DNA of 41,028 nt from Paraburkholderia sp. CNPSo 3274. GTDB taxonomy: Bacteria; Pseudomonadota; Gammaproteobacteria; Burkholderiales; Burkholderiaceae. Position numbers and translations under genes: made by a program. This document shows positions 16,624-24,896 of this stretch, one piece after another. Numbering within the stretch: the first letter of the stretch is position 1; every line of letters begins with the position of its first letter. The notes under the pieces were generated by a model. That model worked only from the letters and a program-made list of their open reading frames with translations. It made no database searches and was not told where the DNA came from. The DNA is taken from assembly GCF_024206475.1 (NCBI RefSeq), contig NZ_JAMBPR010000074.1:1-41028 (forward strand), in the 5' to 3' direction.

Positions 16624-17106
16624 GTGGATCCCAAGAAAACAGCCAACATGATCAATCCGATGGACTACAAGGACGTTTTATCCGAACGTATTCCAAAGAA
16701 CCTCGTCGAGCTAGCGAGAAAAAGCGACTTGCTGTTCAACACATCTGTCATCGCGGTATGCGTCTGGGCAGTGATTGAGACGCCTTTGGAGCTTGGTGGC
16801 GTGCTTGATCCGACCGGGCTGCTTGCCTTGGTGACGTCGAAGGTGCTGCTCGGCTTCGTTGGCACGGCTGCCATAGCCAACCTGCGCTTTGCCCGTCAGG
16901 TTTTCACGTTCATCTGTGGAGTGGGCGTGTTCGCCATTGCACCGGCGTTACCCCTTGAGTACTCGCGCTGCGTTGCCATTGCAATCTTCTCGACGGTTGA
17001 GTGCATCGGCAAAGCAGCGTGCGTTGCATCGTTCGCCATCGCGTCGTCGGCGGGAGACAGTGTTGGCGTCCATCTGAGCGTAGGAAAACGCACGACCGAC
17101 GACTAA
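16624..17106 (+). CDS. Unknown small integral membrane protein of the oxidase island
   Basis: The protein has 160 residues. An N-terminal soluble stretch (DYKDVLSERIPKNLVELARK) leads into a hydrophobic region with four likely membrane segments (about residues 36-55, 64-84, 88-110 and 113-140). The start is GTG 16624, because AGGAGG lies seven bases before it; the ATG at 16588 has nothing comparable. I do not recognise a family. The gene sits downstream of promoter region B and divergent from cyoABCDE, so a role in respiration or in sensing its state is a reasonable guess. The 255 bases after it hold no gene I can support. Confidence 0.7.
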   Translation: MDPKKTANMINPMDYKDVLSERIPKNLVELARKSDLLFNTSVIAVCVWAVIETPLELGGVLDPTGLLALVTSKVLLGFVGTAAIANLRFARQVFTFICGVGVFAIAPALPLEYSRCVAIAIFSTVECIGKAACVASFAIASSAGDSVGVHLSVGKRTTDD

Positions 17107-17361
17107 ACATGAGCTTGTGGGCCCCATTGTATCGGCCGAAGCAGCGCGCCAGGCGGGCAGCGCCGACACTTGCGCGTCACACGCATGGCGTGTACGTGCA
17201 ATCGCTCATACGAACGCCGCGCTGCATCGGTGCTCGCCCCGCCCGGAGCGATGCCCGAATTCGTCGCTAGCCGATCGCGAGAAGCGGGAGCCGGAGCGCA
17301 CACGGCTTCCTGGCGCATGGTCAGGTCGCTCGCGTAGTCTTCCAGCGATATGCCGACCGCT

Positions 17362-18051
17362 TTACGCGACTTTTTGCAACGCGGCCTTCGGCGCGCGGTC
17401 AGGATGAAGTCTTCGCGCCATGCCTATCAGGTCGGCGAGCGTGCGTGCGTTCATCTTTCGCATGACCTGCCTGCGGTGCATCTTCACAGTGATCTCGGCG
17501 ATGCCCATCTCGGCTCCCACCTGCTTGTTAAGGAGCCCGGTCACGACCAACGCCATGACCTCGCGCTCGCGCCCGCTGAGTGAGGCGTGGCGATCCCGGA
17601 TCGACTGCATCTCGGCTTCCTCGCTCAATGCCACGCGGCTGCGCCCGATGGCGTGCCGGATAGCATCGAGCATGACCTGGTCGTCAAAGGGTTTGGTGAA
17701 AAATTCAAGCGCTCCAGCTTTCATGGCCTGCACTGTCGTAGGCACGTCGCCGTAGCCAGTGATGAAGATGATTGGTGTGTCGGTACGCTCGGCGGCAATG
17801 AGTTTCTGAAGGTCGAGGCCGCTGAGATCGGGAAGCATGACGTCCAGCACCAGGCAACTCGGGGCCCTGACGCGTGGACGTTCGAGAAAGTCCCGTGCGC
17901 AGGCGTACGTCTCTGCCCTGAGACCAGCAAAGCGGATCATGGCTTCGAGCGCCTCACGTACCGAGACATCGTCGTCGACGACGAAGACGACCGGCATGGC
18001 TTGCGCCAGCGAGAGTTCCGATTCACGTTCGACTACATATGCTGGTGTCAT
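17362..18051 (-). CDS. FixJ/NarL-like two-component response regulator
   Basis: The protein has 229 residues. The receiver domain (about residues 20-135) has the acidic pocket DDD, phospho-acceptor Asp70 (LVLDVMLPDLSG), and the switch residues Thr98 and Lys120. The C-terminal LuxR-type helix-turn-helix is at about residues 155-215 (LSGREREVMALVVTGLLNKQ). This is the architecture of FixJ, StyR and TodT, which activate catabolic or respiratory genes when phosphorylated. The start at 18051 is chosen because GGAG lies seven bases upstream; ATG 18063 is the alternative. It is transcribed with the receiver and kinase genes upstream (31 bases after the receiver gene). A 34-base piece almost identical to 17538-17571 is found at 23761-23794. 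Confidence 0.92.
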   Translation of the reverse strand: MTPAYVVERESELSLAQAMPVVFVVDDDVSVREALEAMIRFAGLRAETYACARDFLERPRVRAPSCLVLDVMLPDLSGLDLQKLIAAERTDTPIIFITGYGDVPTTVQAMKAGALEFFTKPFDDQVMLDAIRHAIGRSRVALSEEAEMQSIRDRHASLSGREREVMALVVTGLLNKQVGAEMGIAEITVKMHRRQVMRKMNARTLADLIGMARRLHPDRAPKAALQKVA

Positions 18052-18082
18052 TGAGAACTCCATTCTTAGGCACCTGGATGAA

Positions 18083-18454
18083 TCATTTGGCGTAGAGCGC
18101 GGCCCGGATCGCCCCGAGTAGAGCGGTATCGCTGAATGGTTTGAAGAGACATTCAACGGCGCCCTGTTCTAACACGCGTCGGCGGAGGGCTTCATCTCCA
18201 TGCGCCGTGATGAAGATGATCGGAACGGTTTGCCGGCGCCGCAGCAGTTCGCGCTGCAGATCCCGGCCGGACATACCGGGCATGCACATATCGAGGATCA
18301 GGCAGCGCGCCTCACCAACACAGCTGGAGGCCAGGAACGCCTCCGCCGAAGCAAAGGCGCGCGCCGCGAAGCCGAACTCACGCAACAGATCAGGTAGCGA
18401 TTCGCGTACCGACTCGTCGTCGTCGACCACCGCGATAAGCGAGCGTTCGACCAT
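18083..18454 (-). CDS. Single-domain response regulator (receiver only)
   Basis: The protein has 123 residues and is only a receiver domain: acidic pocket DDDE (11-14), phospho-acceptor Asp55 (CLILDMCMPGMSG), Thr in IIFITAHGD and Lys in FKPFSD. It has no output domain, so it may act as a phosphate sink or modulator between the kinase and the FixJ-like regulator, or by protein contact. Its ATG overlaps the kinase stop codon (TGATG), so translation should be coupled. Longer in-frame starts lie within the kinase gene and are not likely. Confidence 0.9.
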   Translation of the reverse strand: MVERSLIAVVDDDESVRESLPDLLREFGFAARAFASAEAFLASSCVGEARCLILDMCMPGMSGRDLQRELLRRRQTVPIIFITAHGDEALRRRVLEQGAVECLFKPFSDTALLGAIRAALYAK

Positions 18455-21252
18455 CACAGGTCGCTCACGATCCGCTCTATGTCCGAGCGCAGCAGCAGGC
18501 CCTTGTCTACAGCACCGTCCGCGGCCGCCATGCGTTCGGCTCGACACGGGATCGAGAATGAAAAGGTGGCACCAAAGCGCTCGTTCGAGGTGGCCCACAA
18601 GCGACCACCGTGGCGCTCGATGATGCAGCGGCTTACGGACAGCCCGATGCCCATCCCTTCCCTCTTGGTCGTAAAAAACGCGTCGAAGAGCTTGCTCGCA
18701 TCCTGCGGGTCGAAGCCCACGCCGGAATCAGTCACAGCGAGTCGCACGTGGTCGCCATCGTCGCGCTCTATCCTGACCAGCATCTGCCGTGGGCGGTCAT
18801 CGATCCCATTCATCGCCTCCACGGCGTTGAGAAGAAGGTTCAGCACCACCTGCTGGAGCTGGACCCTGTCGCCTGTGGCCGGCGGCAGGTTGTCGGCCGT
18901 CTCCAGTCGTAGCACGATGCGTTTATTGCGAATCTCTGCGCGCAGCAGTTCGATGACGTCGTTCGCGGCTTCGACCAGATCGACGGCATCCATCGTCACC
19001 GCCTTCTTGCTGAACAGTGCGCGCAGACGTGTCATCACCTCCGAGGCGCGGTGTCCGTCCCGGATCGTGCGCTTCATGGTCCCGAGCGCGCCCTCGACAT
19101 TGGGTGGCTGTGCGCTCAGCATGCGCAAGCCGGTGCTGGCGTTGGTCATGATGCCGGCCAGCGGCTGGTTGATCTCGTGCGCAATCGAGGCGGTCAGCGC
19201 TCCCAGGCTGTTGACCCGGCTTGCGTGGGCTAATTCGACGCGCAGGCCGTAGAGTGCTTCTTCGGACTCGCGGCGTTCGGTGACATCGTGTATAGCGCCG
19301 ATGTAGTCTAGCCAGCCCTGCGGGTTACGCGTGGCGTGAGCCTGTATGCGCACATACCTGACCGAGCCGTCGGACAGCAGCAGGCGGTGCTCGAACTCCA
19401 GGTGCTGGCCGTCTTTCGCCCGCTTGATCATTTCGTGCAGTACATGAAGGTCGCCAGGGTGGACTCGCGCGGCGATCGTGTCCAGCGTGATCCTCACACT
19501 TGGCTCGAAGCCGAAGATCCGATAGAGCTGTTCCGACCAGGTGAATGAACCAAGCTCTGGGCGCCAGCTAAAACTTCCGCTCAATGTGAGCTGCTCCACT
19601 TTGGCCATCAGCGCCGCGCTCTTGCGCAATTGCTCCTCCGCCTGCTTGCGTGCGGTGATGTCACGTGTGACGCCCAGTTGCACGATCGCGCCGTCGCTGT
19701 CGTGCATCGGCGCGGCATGGGTTTCGAGGTGCCTTCGCTCGCAGTGTGGCGGGATTAAGTCGAACTCCAGGACGCCATCGCTTCCCGAGCAAATGTTTTT
19801 GTTGAACTCGATATACCGCGCGCGATGTTCAGGAGCCACGAAATCGAAGTAACACACACCGATCACGCCTTCCGCACGCACCGATCCCAAAGCGCGGCGT
19901 CCAGCCGAATTGACCCACAATACTGTTCCGTCGTTTGCGAGGACCGTCACGCTTTCCGGTGTCGTGTCCACGATCGCACGGAAACGCTCTTCGCTTCGCT
20001 TCAGCGCGAGTTCGCTCCGTGCACGCTCGATCGCGATACTCGCGAGGTGTGTAAGCCGTCCTGTGAGATCGGTTTGAAACGGAGTGGGGGTTCCAGGCTC
20101 CGACCGGAATATCGCGAATGTTCCCAGCACTTCGTTTGTACGCGACAGAATCGGCCTCGCCCAACACGCGCGCAGACCGTGCGCGAGACTCAGGTCGCGC
20201 CATGCCCGTGGCCAGCGTGACTCGGACGCGATATCTGATACGGCTATCTGCTCGCTGAGGGACGCTGCTAATCCGAAGGGTCCCATGTCCAGGTGGACGC
20301 GGCTGCCACTCGAAGGATAGGTGTAGGTCAAAGCGAGGCCTGGTGCATTCACCCGCTGGAATATCATTTCGCCCGGATCGATCAACGCAATGCTACAGAA
20401 GCAGTCGCTCGCGATCTGTTCGACCAGCAGGCATAAGTCATCGAGAACCGTAGGCAACGGCAGGTCCATGGCGACCATTTCGAGCAGGCGCTTCTCGCCC
20501 GCAAGCAACGCCTCGGCCCGCTTACGGTCGTCGATGTCCGTCTGCAAGAAGTACCAGAGAGCGATTCGCCCCTCCTTATCCCGCAACGGAAAGCCTTGTA
20601 CGCGAAACCATCGATAAACGCCGTCGTCGCGACGATGGCGGGACTCAAAATCGTATGGCTCGCCGGTTCTGATCGACGCATAAAAACGGGCAACAGTCGC
20701 GCGTCGATCATCCCAGTGGATAAAGTCTCTGCTAGTCCACTGCTTCAGTTCTTCAACCGTCGCGCCTGAATATTTAAGCGTATGGCGGTTGGCGTGACAT
20801 ACCTCCCCCTCCGGCGTAAAAAGAATCACACGCGTAGGCAGCCCGTCTACGATTAGCCGAAAGCGCTCCTCGTGTGCCCGCAGCGCAGCTTCGGCCTGCT
20901 TACGGTCCTCGATATCCGTGTTGATACCGCACCACTTCACGACTTTTCCGGCAGCATCGACGACTGGGCTGACACAGCATAGAAACCAGCGATACGTGCC
21001 ATCGAAGCGACGCATTCGCGCTTCCGCCTCGCCCCGCACGCCGGAAGCAACGACGGCTCGCCAGACCTCCAGCAGTGCGGCTCGGTCCTCGGGATGGATC
21101 GCCGACTGCCAGCCCTCGCCGCACGCGTGCTCTACGGAAAGCCCCGTATATTCGCACCAGGGGCGATTGACGAATTCAATGCGGCCGTCCGGCACTGCGG
21201 TCCATACCAGGCCCGGGAGCGCATCCACAGTACGACTGAGCTCATTTTCCAT
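18454..21252 (-). CDS. Multi-PAS/GAF sensor histidine kinase
   Basis: The protein has 932 residues with no membrane segment, so it is a cytoplasmic sensor. The order is PAS (about 1-120), PAS (128-247), GAF (255-415), PAS (420-540), PAS (550-665), HisKA with the phospho-acceptor in SIAHEINQPLAGIMTNAS (near 690), then a HATPase domain with the N box NLLLNAVEAMNG and the G boxes DSGVGF and GMGIGLSVSR. The kinase core belongs to the FixL/TodS-like group. I see no obvious heme-ligand motif, so the signal could be redox state, oxygen or a small ligand. It is the first gene of a three-gene operon with two response regulators, and next to an oxidase cluster. Confidence 0.93.
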   Translation of the reverse strand: MENELSRTVDALPGLVWTAVPDGRIEFVNRPWCEYTGLSVEHACGEGWQSAIHPEDRAALLEVWRAVVASGVRGEAEARMRRFDGTYRWFLCCVSPVVDAAGKVVKWCGINTDIEDRKQAEAALRAHEERFRLIVDGLPTRVILFTPEGEVCHANRHTLKYSGATVEELKQWTSRDFIHWDDRRATVARFYASIRTGEPYDFESRHRRDDGVYRWFRVQGFPLRDKEGRIALWYFLQTDIDDRKRAEALLAGEKRLLEMVAMDLPLPTVLDDLCLLVEQIASDCFCSIALIDPGEMIFQRVNAPGLALTYTYPSSGSRVHLDMGPFGLAASLSEQIAVSDIASESRWPRAWRDLSLAHGLRACWARPILSRTNEVLGTFAIFRSEPGTPTPFQTDLTGRLTHLASIAIERARSELALKRSEERFRAIVDTTPESVTVLANDGTVLWVNSAGRRALGSVRAEGVIGVCYFDFVAPEHRARYIEFNKNICSGSDGVLEFDLIPPHCERRHLETHAAPMHDSDGAIVQLGVTRDITARKQAEEQLRKSAALMAKVEQLTLSGSFSWRPELGSFTWSEQLYRIFGFEPSVRITLDTIAARVHPGDLHVLHEMIKRAKDGQHLEFEHRLLLSDGSVRYVRIQAHATRNPQGWLDYIGAIHDVTERRESEEALYGLRVELAHASRVNSLGALTASIAHEINQPLAGIMTNASTGLRMLSAQPPNVEGALGTMKRTIRDGHRASEVMTRLRALFSKKAVTMDAVDLVEAANDVIELLRAEIRNKRIVLRLETADNLPPATGDRVQLQQVVLNLLLNAVEAMNGIDDRPRQMLVRIERDDGDHVRLAVTDSGVGFDPQDASKLFDAFFTTKREGMGIGLSVSRCIIERHGGRLWATSNERFGATFSFSIPCRAERMAAADGAVDKGLLLRSDIERIVSDL

Positions 21253-21495
21253 CGCGGTTCTTCTCTGCAGGCGCGCTACCGCGCGAACTTTTCCAATCTG
21301 CGCCCGTGTAGCGCGCGGTGCGTCTGACTGTCATCGATTTCCCGCAGCCAAACCGGGTGGGAGCCGGCCCATGCATCCATGGATTTCGGCGAGCAATATG
21401 CCGGCCTGGCTGGCCTCGGTCGGCACCAACAGCCGGGTCGGCGTTCGACGAATTCGTGCTGCGCTTCTGGACGTTCCCCAAAGAGGCGCGCACGC

Positions 21496-21768
21496 CTATG
21501 GTTCGAAAAAAATATTAAATATTCCCTTCAGAATAAATCGTTCCGATGGGACCATTGTTAGTGGGGAGGTGCCCGGAAGTCGTGAGGAGACGGTGATGTT
21601 GAAGTGGATTTTTGGTGAGGACGGCTTTCGGCGATCGGAGCCCCCCGGTGGCGTAACTCGAATCCAATGCGCGTGGATCTCGCCGTCGATCCCGCACTTG
21701 AGGTTCTTGCCGACGACGATCCTCTCGTACTGCGCGACGCGGCTCGCAACTTCGAACGCGTTCGACAT
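21496..21768 (-). CDS. Small hypothetical protein with odd AT-rich 3' end
   Basis: The frame encodes 90 residues from ATG 21768 (MSNAFEVASRVAQYERIVVG), with an AGGCGGGAA ribosome-like site. Third positions are very GC-rich through KPSSPKIHFNITVS, which supports real coding. The last 20 codons turn AT-rich (ending GIFNIFFEP), as if the original end had been replaced. Coding-like bias also extends upstream of the ATG to about 21830 (IANVDNYRPGSIEIIKGRRE), so a longer ancestral gene may have been cut at both ends. It is divergent from the regulator at 21926. I do not know a function. Confidence 0.45.
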   Translation of the reverse strand: MSNAFEVASRVAQYERIVVGKNLKCGIDGEIHAHWIRVTPPGGSDRRKPSSPKIHFNITVSSRLPGTSPLTMVPSERFILKGIFNIFFEP

Positions 21769-21925
21769 CGCGTAGTATTCCCGCCTGCCTTTGATGATTT
21801 CGATGGAGCCTGGACGGTAGTTGTCGACATTCGCTATACAGCGCTTCGACGTAGGGGGATGCTCGTGCGGACGGTATTCAGCAAAGCTATAATTCTGACA
21901 ACCGACCGGCTGGTGGAGAGACCCG

Positions 21926-23707
21926 ATGGACGACCTCCAAGTGGGGAACTGGGTGGTCACCCCCAGCCTCAACAGCATCTCTTCCCTGGGCAGGAGCACT
22001 CGCCTCGAGCCCAAGGTAATGGAAGTCCTGGTGTGCCTGGCCCAGCACCCGGGAGACACGGTTTCCAAAGAGCAGCTTTTTCAAGCCGTGTGGCCCAAGA
22101 CCGTGGTGACCGAGGATGTATTGAAGCGCTGCATCGCTGCGTTGCGCCGCGCCTTTGACGACGATGCCCGCGATCCACGCGTCATCGAGACAATTTCAAA
22201 ACGAGGCTATCGACTGGTCGCACCGGTAACTGCAGGCAGCGCCACGCCTGCCCCCACCGAGAGCGTGGTAAACGATTCCATCGCGGTACTGCCGTTCGTC
22301 AACATGAGCGCAGATCCGGAGCACGAATACTTTGCCGACGGAATCACTGAAGAAATCATCGACGCGCTCGCCCAGATCCAGGAGCTTCACGTCGTGGCAC
22401 GAAGCTCCGCCTTCTCGTTCAAGGGTAAGCACATCGACCTGCGCATTGTTGGCGAGCAATTGAACGTGCGCACCGTTCTCGAGGGAAGTGTGCGCAGAGC
22501 GGATAATCGGCTGCGTATCACGGCACAGCTCGTGTCTGCGGTGGACGGATATCATCTCTGGTCGGAACGCTATGACCGTGAGCTAAAGGATGTGTTCGCA
22601 ATTCAGGAGGAGATTGCGCAAGCGATCGTGCAGCGCTTGAAGGTCACGTTCCCGTGGGGTACGAGAAACCTGGTGACCCCTGGAACCCCGAATCTCGAGG
22701 CCTACGAGTCCTACCTGAAGGGTCACGCTCTGCTCTACAAAAGGGGGCCTGCTATTTCCCGTGCCCTCGCCTGTTGCCAGCGGGCAGTGGATCTCGATCC
22801 AGGCTATGCATTGGCGTGGGCCGGTCTTGCCGATTGCTACTCGATGCTTTGCTTCTACGGGTTTGCGGCTCCTCAGGCTTTCATGCCAAAGGCCATAGAG
22901 GCCGCTCGACACGCGGTGGCACTAGATTCATCGCTCGCCGAAGCACACTGCACCCTGGCTCTCGCTTCCCTCCTCTGGGCCTGGAACACGGCGGAAGCCG
23001 AGCGTGAGTTTCTTTGCGCACTACAACTGAATCCGAAGTACATCTCTGCACTCGGATGGTACGGAAGCGCTTATCTCCAGTTCTCGGAAGGGCGGCTGGC
23101 GGAGGGAATGGAGCGAGCGAAGTTAGCGCTGGCATCGGACCCCCTTTCAGCCTACGCACACGCCTTATATGCACTGACTTGTACTGTCGCAGGCAAGACC
23201 GGGGAAGGCGTGGAGGTCAGCGGGCGCGCCATCCAACTCGATCCGGAGAGCTTCCTTGCTAACTGGGTGCTGCAGATGGCACTGCTGTTGAACGGCCAGT
23301 TCGAAGCGTCCATCGCGGTGGGAGAATCGGCATTGGCCATGTCCGGCCGGCACCCCTGGTCCATGGCCTGGCTTACCGTGGCCCTCGCAAGTTGGGGCAA
23401 AGCCGCTGAGGCCGAAGCGGTTTACGCTGAAATGCAGGCCCGGGCCCGTCGTGAATATGTTACGCCGACGTCACTCGCTATCGCGGCTTGCGCGGTGGCG
23501 AGGGAGGATGAGGCGATTCGCTACGCCCGCGAAGCGTACGAAATCCGCGACACCAATTTGTTTTTCTTTTCCAGATACTTTCCTTTGTCATACCGGTTGT
23601 ACCGCTATCCCCAGTTTTGCGAAATCATTGCACAGATGGGGCGCAGTGATTGGTTGCGCGATCAACCGCCGCTGACGGTTACGCTAGAGCCACGTGCGCA
23701 GGAATGA
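21926..23707 (+). CDS. Winged-helix (OmpR-type) regulator with TPR domain
   Basis: The protein has 593 residues. An N-terminal Trans_reg_C winged helix (about 1-105; LEPKVMEVLVCLAQHPGDTV, then the recognition region VLKRCIAALRRAF) is followed by a linker and a TolB-N/FlgO-like domain (about 112-225; SIAVLPFVNMSADPEHEYFA, HLWSERYDRELKDVFAIQEE). TPR-like helical repeats fill about 240-580. Unlike CadC, it has no membrane helix after the DNA-binding domain. Such proteins are common in Burkholderiaceae, often with unknown targets. It starts at ATG 21926 with GGAG upstream. It lies upstream of the bufferin operon, but 850 bases and a likely terminator separate them. Confidence 0.88.
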   Translation: MDDLQVGNWVVTPSLNSISSLGRSTRLEPKVMEVLVCLAQHPGDTVSKEQLFQAVWPKTVVTEDVLKRCIAALRRAFDDDARDPRVIETISKRGYRLVAPVTAGSATPAPTESVVNDSIAVLPFVNMSADPEHEYFADGITEEIIDALAQIQELHVVARSSAFSFKGKHIDLRIVGEQLNVRTVLEGSVRRADNRLRITAQLVSAVDGYHLWSERYDRELKDVFAIQEEIAQAIVQRLKVTFPWGTRNLVTPGTPNLEAYESYLKGHALLYKRGPAISRALACCQRAVDLDPGYALAWAGLADCYSMLCFYGFAAPQAFMPKAIEAARHAVALDSSLAEAHCTLALASLLWAWNTAEAEREFLCALQLNPKYISALGWYGSAYLQFSEGRLAEGMERAKLALASDPLSAYAHALYALTCTVAGKTGEGVEVSGRAIQLDPESFLANWVLQMALLLNGQFEASIAVGESALAMSGRHPWSMAWLTVALASWGKAAEAEAVYAEMQARARREYVTPTSLAIAACAVAREDEAIRYAREAYEIRDTNLFFFSRYFPLSYRLYRYPQFCEIIAQMGRSDWLRDQPPLTVTLEPRAQE

Positions 23708-23760
23708 TATTGGGCTGCGGGTTCGTAGGTCGGTGCTTGACGTTTCGGGGCGCTATTTTC

Positions 23761-23794
23761 CGGTCACCACCAACGCCATGACCTCGCGCTCGCG
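23761..23794 (-). repeat. 34-base fragment of a fixJ-like gene
   Basis: These 34 bases match 17538-17571 of the FixJ-like regulator with a single mismatch. In the regulator gene the segment codes for the start of the helix-turn-helix (about REREVMALVV). Here it forms the last codons of a truncated secreted-protein gene, read in another frame (NASARSWRWW). It marks the join between two formerly separate genes. Confidence 0.75.
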
Positions 23795-23985
23795 TTGACT
23801 TTGACCGAATTGTCCGACACTTTCATCGGTAGCGGATCGATCTCCTTTCCTTCGACCAGCCGTTCAATGAATTTGTGCGGATCAGCACGGCAATCGAAGT
23901 TTGCACCGATCTCGTGTGCGTGTATTACCCTCGATACGATGATTGTTCCGATGGCTGCGCATCGAAGAAAATGAGAGACTTTCAC
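23764..23985 (-). pseudogene. Truncated paralogue of the secreted protein at 8446-8883
   Basis: The frame begins with the same GTG-AAA-GTC-TCT-CAT codons as the gene at 8883 and keeps the signal peptide and the block FIERLVEGKEIDPLPMKVSD. After NSVKV it breaks off and ends in ten foreign residues that come from a fixJ-like gene fragment. Sixty-three or so of the expected 145 residues remain. An AGGTAGG ribosome site is intact. It may still give a short secreted peptide, but loss of more than half the protein argues for a pseudogene. Confidence 0.7.
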
Positions 23986-24007
23986 GGATACCTACCTTTG
24001 GATAATC

Positions 24008-24028
24008 GGTTCACTTATTCAGTGAACC
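24008..24028. other. Inverted repeat GGTTCAC-N7-GTGAACC
   Basis: A perfect 7-base inverted repeat with a 7-base spacer lies 23 bases upstream of the start of the truncated secreted-protein gene on the minus strand. It is the size of a dimeric regulator's operator. No T run is present on either side. Confidence 0.35.
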
Positions 24029-24354
24029 CATCAGCGCACGATCGCAGTCGCACCGCGAAATCCGCTCACGCGGAGCTTTCTCAGACGTGGCTGGATAGGC
24101 GCGCTGCGTGTTTGTATCTGCGCGCCGAGAGAGGGAACGTCAGACGCAAATCGAGGGACCTCTTCATGCAGAAGGTCAAGAACGTCCGTACCTTTGCACA
24201 AAGCCGTTCGCGCTTCGGCCGCATAACTACGAGCGCCAACACGTATTGAGCGAACGATGTTTGACTCAGTGAGCGCTCCACTCAGCGCAGCCAGAACTCA
24301 GGGCCACCTTCAAGCCGCGTTCAGATACGGACGTTAGTCGCCCCGGTCTGCTAA

Positions 24355-24380
24355 TTCGTTCGGTTACGCATTCCGGTTAC
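24355..24380 (-). promoter_or_regulatory. SigF-type ECF promoter reading leftward
   Basis: On the minus strand GTAACC (24380-24375) is followed by exactly 16 bases and CGAATTAG (24358 downward). This is the same arrangement and the same -10 octamer as the bufA1 promoter at 24474-24499. The motif GTAACC-N16-CGAA is the one I recall for SigF-dependent promoters in Caulobacter. No convincing intact gene lies directly downstream on this strand; the first frame with known relatives is the truncated gene at 23985. It may be a relic of a divergent SigF target. Confidence 0.6.
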
Positions 24381-24400
24381 AGCCGGAAGTACTTTTTTTT
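24371..24400 (+). terminator. Rho-independent terminator-like hairpin upstream of bufA1
   Basis: TTCCGG (24371-24376), a six-base loop and CCGGAA (24383-24388) form a perfect stem, followed four bases later by eight T (24393-24400). It would stop plus-strand transcription coming from the regulator at 21926 before the bufferin operon. It overlaps the -35 of the leftward SigF-type promoter. Confidence 0.5.
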
Positions 24401-24473
24401 CGCGAGAAAGCACTCACAGCACCTGCGAGCATCCTGCCCCCCTCGAAGCTCCACGTAAAAAAATTCGATCCGT
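24401..24473. other. AT-richer spacer before the bufA1 promoter
   Basis: I see no gene or named motif here. An A-run (TAAAAAAATTC) lies just upstream of the -35, where it could act as an UP-like element. The larger gap 23986-24553 otherwise holds the two SigF-type promoters, the terminator-like hairpin and the small inverted repeat listed separately. A 66-codon GTG frame on the minus strand (24081-24281) could not be supported. Confidence 0.3.
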
Positions 24474-24499
24474 GTAACCGGCGTTCGGCATCACGCGAA
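24474..24499 (+). promoter_or_regulatory. SigF-type ECF promoter of the bufferin operon
   Basis: GTAACC (24474-24479), exactly 16 bases, then CGAA (24496-24499) matches GTAACC-N16-CGAA, which from memory is the SigF consensus in Caulobacter, where SigF controls bufferin genes under heavy-metal stress. The expected start of transcription is near 24507, about 47 bases before the bufA1 ATG. The anti-sigma gene nrsF is the fifth gene of the operon, in line with autoregulation. Confidence 0.75.
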
Positions 24500-24553
24500 T
24501 TAGCTGTCGTATCCGCAACGGATACCTCTCATCTCAACCACCGGAGAAAGTCC

Positions 24554-24865
24554 ATGTCCGCAAAGACCACTGTTAGTTCCGCCCTGCTCGCAGGCGCCGT
24601 TGCAAGCCTGCTCGCTTCAGTCGCCCATGCCGCGCCGCTCACGAAGGCAGAAGAGAGCGCCGCCGTCGCCGCTCACAAGGAAAAGTGCTTCGGCGTCGCG
24701 CTGAAGGGGCAAAACGACTGTGCCGCCGGTCCGGGCACGACCTGTCAGGGTACCTCGACGATGGACTTCCAGGGTAACTCGTGGAAGTTCGTCCAGGGTG
24801 GCACCTGCGCGAGCATCGTCGTGCCGGGCGGTGGCCACGGCTCGCTCACGCCGATGAAGTCCTGA
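24554..24865 (+). CDS. bufA1: BufA1 family bufferin precursor (DUF2282)
   Basis: Bufferins are periplasmic RiPP-type metallophores that bind copper after an enzyme modifies their cysteines. This 103-residue precursor has a Sec signal (residues 1-26, ending VAHA-APL), and the mature part holds the four DUF2282 cysteines Cys45, Cys56, Cys64 and Cys85 (EKCFG, NDCAAGPG, TTCQGTS, GGTCAS). GGAG precedes the ATG. The modifying enzyme bufB begins 31 bases downstream. The likely role is copper sequestration in the periplasm under SigF-type control. Confidence 0.93.
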   Translation: MSAKTTVSSALLAGAVASLLASVAHAAPLTKAEESAAVAAHKEKCFGVALKGQNDCAAGPGTTCQGTSTMDFQGNSWKFVQGGTCASIVVPGGGHGSLTPMKS

Positions 24866-24896
24866 GCGCGACAACGACGAAAGAGAGGGGACGGTC

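Noticed and set aside
17117..17407. 96-codon plus-strand frame between the membrane protein and fixJ-like gene
   Set aside because: It has no ribosome site, is low in coding bias and overlaps the 3' end of the regulator gene on the other strand.
24081..24281. 66-codon minus-strand frame downstream of the leftward SigF-type promoter
   Set aside because: It has a GTG start without a ribosome site and no known relatives; it is too weak to call, although its position is suggestive.
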